A DNA stretch of 64,000 bases. It comes from Artocarpus heterophyllus (lineage: Eukaryota; Streptophyta; Magnoliopsida; Rosales; Moraceae). The position numbers and the translations under genes were made by a program. Under the pieces are notes generated by a model. It searched no databases and had not been told where the DNA came from. It saw nothing but the letters and a program-made list of their open reading frames with translations. Location of the stretch: the NCBI GenBank assembly GCA_025403435.1, contig CM046338.1:25921155-25985154 (forward strand), in the 5' to 3' direction. Shown in pieces: positions 59,578-64,000 of the stretch. Each line of letters begins with the position of its first letter. Within the stretch, counting starts at the first letter, position 1.

Positions 59578-59697
59578 GAGCCTGTTTAGTTTGAATATTT
59601 GAATAAAGTATTTGATTGAATATTTAAATTTTTGTGAGAGAAAATACTGTAGCAAAATGAATCAAACAGTGATTCGAACCACGAAACAAACGAGCCC
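59578..59697. mobile_element. Small MITE (120 bp) with inverted ends
   Basis: The left end GAGCCTGTTTAGTTTG is the imperfect inverse of the right end CGAAACAAACGAGCCC. It is flanked by TAT on both sides (59575-59577 and 59698-59700), a possible 3-bp TSD. It is too short to code. Confidence 0.5.
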
Positions 59698-59699
59698 TA

Positions 59700-60000
59700 T
59701 ATCCTGTATTGTAGGTCATTTCACACTTGCATCTTTTCTTGTTTGAATAAAATCTCTATTTCAAAAATAAATAAATAAAATAAAACATAAAAGGGTTATT
59801 CGTACCATAAGTTCTTGAATTATATCTCAAATTTACATTGGGGATTATGTCTTGTATTACAGGGCCATTTCACATTTGTATTTCTTTTTGTTCAAATGAA
59901 ATCCTCATTTCAAAAAAAAAAAAAAAAAAACCCTTATAACATGGTTATTGGTACCATTAATCCCTAAATTATGTTCATTGTATCACTTTGGTCCTTGAAT
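59700..60000. repeat. Imperfect tandem duplication, unit about 148 bp
   Basis: The order TTGTATTG.AGG.CATTTCACA, TTGTTTGAATAAAATC, poly-A tract, GGGTTATT.GTACCAT, TAAATTAT occurs twice, at about 59702-59849 and 59850-60000. The poly-A tract differs in length and interruption. The second unit runs into the foldback element. Confidence 0.6.
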
Positions 60001-60402
60001 TTTAATTTTGGTAAATTTCTCCTTACATTTTGATTTTTAACCACTTTGGCCTCGGCATCCTAAAATTGAGAAATGACTTTAAAAGTTCTCCGAAATAATC
60101 ACGTCTCAGACATAGAGTGAAATTTCTAATAAAAATAATTACATTAGATATAATATATTCTAGTTTTTAAAGATTTTTAATAATAATAAAGAAAATATTT
60201 AGCATTTAATGTAACTATTTCTATAAAACCTCAGTTATTATGTGTATGAGACATGATGATCCAAATCTCAAAAATCGAACATCAATTTTAGTGTGCAAGA
60301 CTAAAATGGTCAAACATGAAGTTTCAAAAATTAATTTTAACAAATTAAAAATTTAGATACCAAATGATAAAATGCACATATTTAGTAGCTAATAGTGCTA
60401 AT
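59950..60402. mobile_element. Foldback element with long diverged arms
   Basis: The left arm from GGTACCATTAATCCCTAAAT pairs with the right arm ending TTTAGTAGCTAATAGTGCTA. Inner blocks also pair: ACCACTTTGGCCTCGGCATC against the inverse of the ACTAAAATGGTC region near 60300, and CACGTCTCAGACATAGAG against TATGTGTATGAGACATG. The arms are about 180-190 bp around an AT-rich centre (60150-60220). No coding capacity. The architecture resembles 9735-10186, but the sequence differs. Confidence 0.6.
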
Positions 60403-61634
60403 TACTTCATATAAAAATATTAGTATATCTTTTATTAAAAATTTAAATGGGACCTACCCTCTTTTCCCTCTTCTTCATGCGAGATTCCATTAACTTCTTA
60501 TATTTTCATGACATTTCTATAATTATCCAAGTATTATTTTACACAATATGTTTTGTTAAAGAGTCTTGTATGTAAAAATGTTTACTCATATACAATATTA
60601 CAATATCACAATAGGATTTGTGATACCGATTATACTCCTGTTATATATTGAGAGCACATTCTTTTAGATATTTGTTTCTACACATGTTTTAATCTTTTAT
60701 GAGCATATTTTGCAAAGTTAACTTGCTTTTTTTTTTTTTACACAATTAAATTTAACTTGTTTTTTTTACACAATTAAATTTTTTCAATCAATTTGATATC
60801 GATATGTTCTTTCATATCTCAGTTTCCGTATCACATAGTTCTTGAATTGTAACTGTCATTTTTTTAGATTAATTACAAAAATTCCTGTTCAACTATAGCA
60901 GTGTAACATTGTAACTTTGGAATTTCAAAACATAATATGCATTCCTCTCGACTCATGAAATATTAATAAAAGCTCCTTTTTTTGTTAGAACTTTTAATAA
61001 AAATGGGTACATAATTAAGATTTGGTACATAATACTAGAGTATTTTGATAAGGCTATCAAGTCTAAAGGTAATTAGAATTTTAAAAAAAAATTATGTAAT
61101 TTAAAAATTTTATTTGTTAAAAATATAAACTAAAAAACCTTTAAAAAATCTTCTTAAAAATAATTTCTTATTTTACTTTCACGTGACTAAATCAGAGTAG
61201 GCTAACAGTCTAATGGTTTACTAAACAGTTCAACAATCCTCATTATTTGTGTGAACTTGTGTCATTTATGTTCAAAATCAAAATTCAAGGAGTTTTATTA
61301 TTTTGTTACTGTTTCATAGATCGATGGAACAAATACTACGTCTTGAAATTTAAAGAGGCATAATGTTCTAAGGCTATAATTAAACAGGAATTTATTTATC
61401 TCTCGTGGGCTTTGTTAATCGACGTTATTTCACTGATTTCAATTTGGCCTTTTCGTTTTCTTACGGTTGGGAATTTCTGTTGCCACAAGTTCGTCATTTT
61501 CCTTTTCAGATCATTTTTCTTTCATTGATTTCTTTTTTTTTTTTTTTATAATTTCATCAAATTTAGCTTGTTAAATTTTTTTAGATACGAGAATCTATTA
61601 AATATTTATAGTTCTTTTAAAAGTTTAGTTAATA
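60403..61634. other. Gene-free AT-rich stretch
   Basis: No coding frame or RNA gene is supported. It contains poly-T runs (60729-60740, 61530-61549) and a duplicated ACACAATTAAATTT..AACTTG-like patch at 60740-60780. Confidence 0.4.
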
Positions 61635-61773
61635 GGGTGTTAGAGAGTAGTTTAAACTATTAGTTTGGTTTGAGAATTGCAATATATAAAAGCTTTACAC
61701 CGTAGATTTTTACTGTAATATTAAGAGCTTTATATTATTTACAGTTTAAACCAATTATTTAAACTACTCTTTC
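61635..61773. mobile_element. MITE copy 3, cut near its right end by an LTR insertion
   Basis: The left end GGGTGTTAGAGAGTAGTTTA and the right arm GTTTAAACCAATTATTTAAACTACTCTTT are inverted repeats. The middle is the reverse of the ACAGTGTAAAGCTCTCACAT units in the copies at 8949 and 14690. The expected final ...CTAACACCC is missing, and an LTR starts directly at 61774. Confidence 0.6.
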
Positions 61774-64000
61774 TGTAATGACAGAGGAAATGTCATCAAT
61801 GAAACCAATACTTAATTGGGTTTAATTAATGAATTTATTCTTAAAAATGTAAAATTTTGTAAAAATAGTAATTTTTGTGAAAATTACAATAAAATATGAA
61901 TGAGCGGCATTGATTGCAAATTTTATGGCATATGTGATACAATGGTGGATATTGTAAAATATAAATTTTATGAGTTTGATGACTTAGAGATTTGTGTATA
62001 GTATCCATAAAATGAATTTTATGTCACAATTAATTGTGAAATTGTGATATAAATGAATGGATGATTAGAACGTAAATAGAAAATAGATGTTGTCCTAACC
62101 CTAACCGGGGGTAGAAATGAGGCCAGAGCAGTATACGAATACTGCTAAATGAAAACGTAGATACGAAAAATGTCATCAATAGCCTCCAAAAGTGAACGAA
62201 AAGTAAGTTAAATATTTTTATACAGTCTAAGGATAGAAAGTACACTAAATTGACCATGACAGTATAGGAAAAATACTGTGTGGTGAAAAATTACACAGTA
62301 TAAATTTTTAATTTCATAAAGTGGACATTTGCTTGAATTCTATTGGGCCAACAAGCCATGCAACGTGGCCCAATAAGATGAGGACACCTAGGGTAGTCTA
62401 ATGGATGACCATGAGTCATCAAATGTGATAAGGAAGCATTTAAGGCATAGTTATCACAACTTTTCTTTTCCTTTCTTTTGCTCCAAGATCCGGCAGCCAT
62501 AACCAAGCTTCCAAAAAAATTTTCTCAGCCCCCAAACTTTGCAAAAATGGCCCTAAACAAGTTTTACAAGCAAGTACAAGGATTTCCCACAAGTTTTAAG
62601 GTAAAATCCTAAACTTTTTAATGAGTTTTCAAGGGATTTTTCATGGGTAAAGGGCAAAAATTAATCCATGGTATTTTTGCATGGAAAGGAAGCCTAGGAG
62701 GGAGTTCAAAGGAACTTTGAAGGTTAGAAATCCAAAAAGTGCTATTTGGGTAAGTTTTAAAGTTCAAAGTTTTGAATTTTGTTTTGATTTTTATTTCTTA
62801 AAACCCATGTGAGTTCTTGAGCACATATTTGATGGAATTTCATGTATATGTGATGAATGGCAAGTTTAAGTTGTGAAACTTTGGTTTATAGTGCAAAATG
62901 CTAATTTTTGCAAAAACTGTTATTTTTGCAATTTTGATGTTAGACTTTGCAAAAGTGATGTTTGAGCATGAGAATCTTTTGATTAAGGCATGGAATGGTT
63001 TCTGCAGGGGTATAATTGCAAGTTTGAAACCGATTTTTGTAAAAATGCCATAGGGACTAAATTGAAAGAAAAAGTTCATTCTCGGCAGATTTGAAAAATA
63101 GTCAAAAACTCCCCTGTACAGTGAGATTTTGGAAAAGTTAAAACATGAAAGTTGTAGATCTCGACGAAACTGTTAGGCTCCATGGACGGTTTGTCAAAAA
63201 ACTCAATCGTTTGTGAGTTTTTGATTTTTCAAGAATATGTTAAAGTGAAAAAAGTGTTAAATGGCAAAAATGTCATTTTTCAAAATGATTTAAGGTATGG
63301 TAACTTAAGTAAAAATGATCCTTAAGAAAAATAGGAAATTTTGATGCAAAGAAGTAAATTTTAGTCTCGAGGGTAAAACCGTCAAAATTTTCAATTCAAG
63401 GACTAAACCGTAAAGTTTTATGAAAATGGGGCATAATTGAGAAATAAAGAGATTTGACCCACTAGGGTTTTATTTTGAAATTAGTATGTGGTTATTTTCA
63501 TAAGAATAACGAAATCGAGCTCGGGTAGGTTAGTGGACCCACGAATGGTAAAATAGTCATTTTTATCCAAATAACCTGAACCGCTTTGAAATATTTCCAA
63601 TGGGATAAGAAAGCGACTAGAAAGGTTCCTGCCCTTCGTTAGAAATGATAGGGTAAAGTTAGATAGAAATAAGAAAAAAAACAGTGGTTTTTAGAGTTGT
63701 ACATAGTAATGCAACTCAATTTATTGACTAACGGATGTTTCGTATCGAAACATAGTGGAATTTGGCTAATGACTTTGTAATTAGCCAACAGGATCCTAGG
63801 AGTCTAGGAGAAGGGAAATCGAGGTTAAGTTGCCCGACATTCGCATCAGGTAAGTACCCTTTCCACCTACAGTATGAAATGTAGGTTTAGAAAGAAATGT
63901 ATGTATATGTATACCTGTGCGTATAATTAAGTGTAAACTTGTATGTTTGCCATGATATGAATACCTAGGGGTATAGTCATGTATGAATAATTATGAGTAT
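61774..64000 (+). mobile_element. LTR related to gypsy A, plus strand, running off the window
   Basis: It starts TGTAATGACAGAGG and follows the gypsy A LTR (read on its own strand) through TTTAATTAATGAATTTATTC, the GTGAAAATTACAATAAAATAT block, GGATATTGTAAAATATAAATTT and CACAATTAATTGTGAAATTGTG. Near the right edge, CCACCTACAGTATGAAATGTAGG matches the inverse of 16146-16170. The right end lies outside, so solo versus paired LTR cannot be told. Frames within it, such as 62291-62506, are incidental. Confidence 0.78.

Noticed and set aside
62093..62106. CCTAACCCTAACC, telomere-like repeat
   Set aside because: Only about two units inside an LTR; chance or very minor.

Overview
This window is nuclear DNA of a land plant, very probably a flowering plant. 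The evidence is one intact intron-bearing gene for cobalamin-independent methionine synthase, a broken DYW-class pentatricopeptide-repeat (PPR) gene, and dense nested Ty1/copia and Ty3/gypsy LTR retrotransposons with plant-type primer sites matching initiator Met-tRNA. The sequence is AT-rich. I cannot place the species from the sequence alone.

Layout. 1-53: tail of a copia LTR. 1295-3323: PPR-DYW pseudogene. 4734-8655: a 3.9-kb solo LTR with a perfect CGTAG target-site duplication (TSD). 8.7-12.4 kb: gene-free, with a small inverted-repeat transposon (MITE) and a foldback element. 12400-14418: a reverse-strand copia solo LTR (TSD TTATG). 15.2-40.9 kb: a nest of up to four levels. An older LTR (15243-15368 plus 39996-40949) is split by a minus-strand gypsy element (family A, 15369-39995). 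Family A is split inside its reverse transcriptase by a plus-strand copia element (20919-33859). That copia is split by a minus-strand gypsy solo LTR (26893-30219, TSD CAAGA). 41109-51419: a second gypsy element (family B, plus strand), whose 5' LTR holds a copia solo LTR (41662-43698, TSD TTGAC). 51642-52214: a 573-bp non-autonomous hAT element with an 8-bp TSD. 52822-59040: the methionine synthase gene, with TATA box, leader intron and 11 coding exons giving 765 residues. 58.7-61.8 kb: further MITE, foldback and duplication debris. 61774 to the end: the start of another LTR of the family A type.

Only the methionine synthase appears functional. Every retrotransposon reading frame carries stops and frameshifts. 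Many of the changes I could trace are C-to-T type, as expected for methylated, silenced plant repeats. The insertion order is readable from the nesting and TSDs: older LTR, then gypsy A, then copia, then the gypsy-B-type solo LTR.

The most unusual signal is a GC-rich palindrome, TTCGGC(AG or CT)GCCGAA. It occurs in clusters at matching places in the LTRs of both the copia family and the gypsy-B family, and again in the copia leader. These are different superfamilies with otherwise unrelated LTRs. A second short palindromic theme built on ACAGTATA recurs in the LTRs of gypsy A and of the 4734-8655 element.
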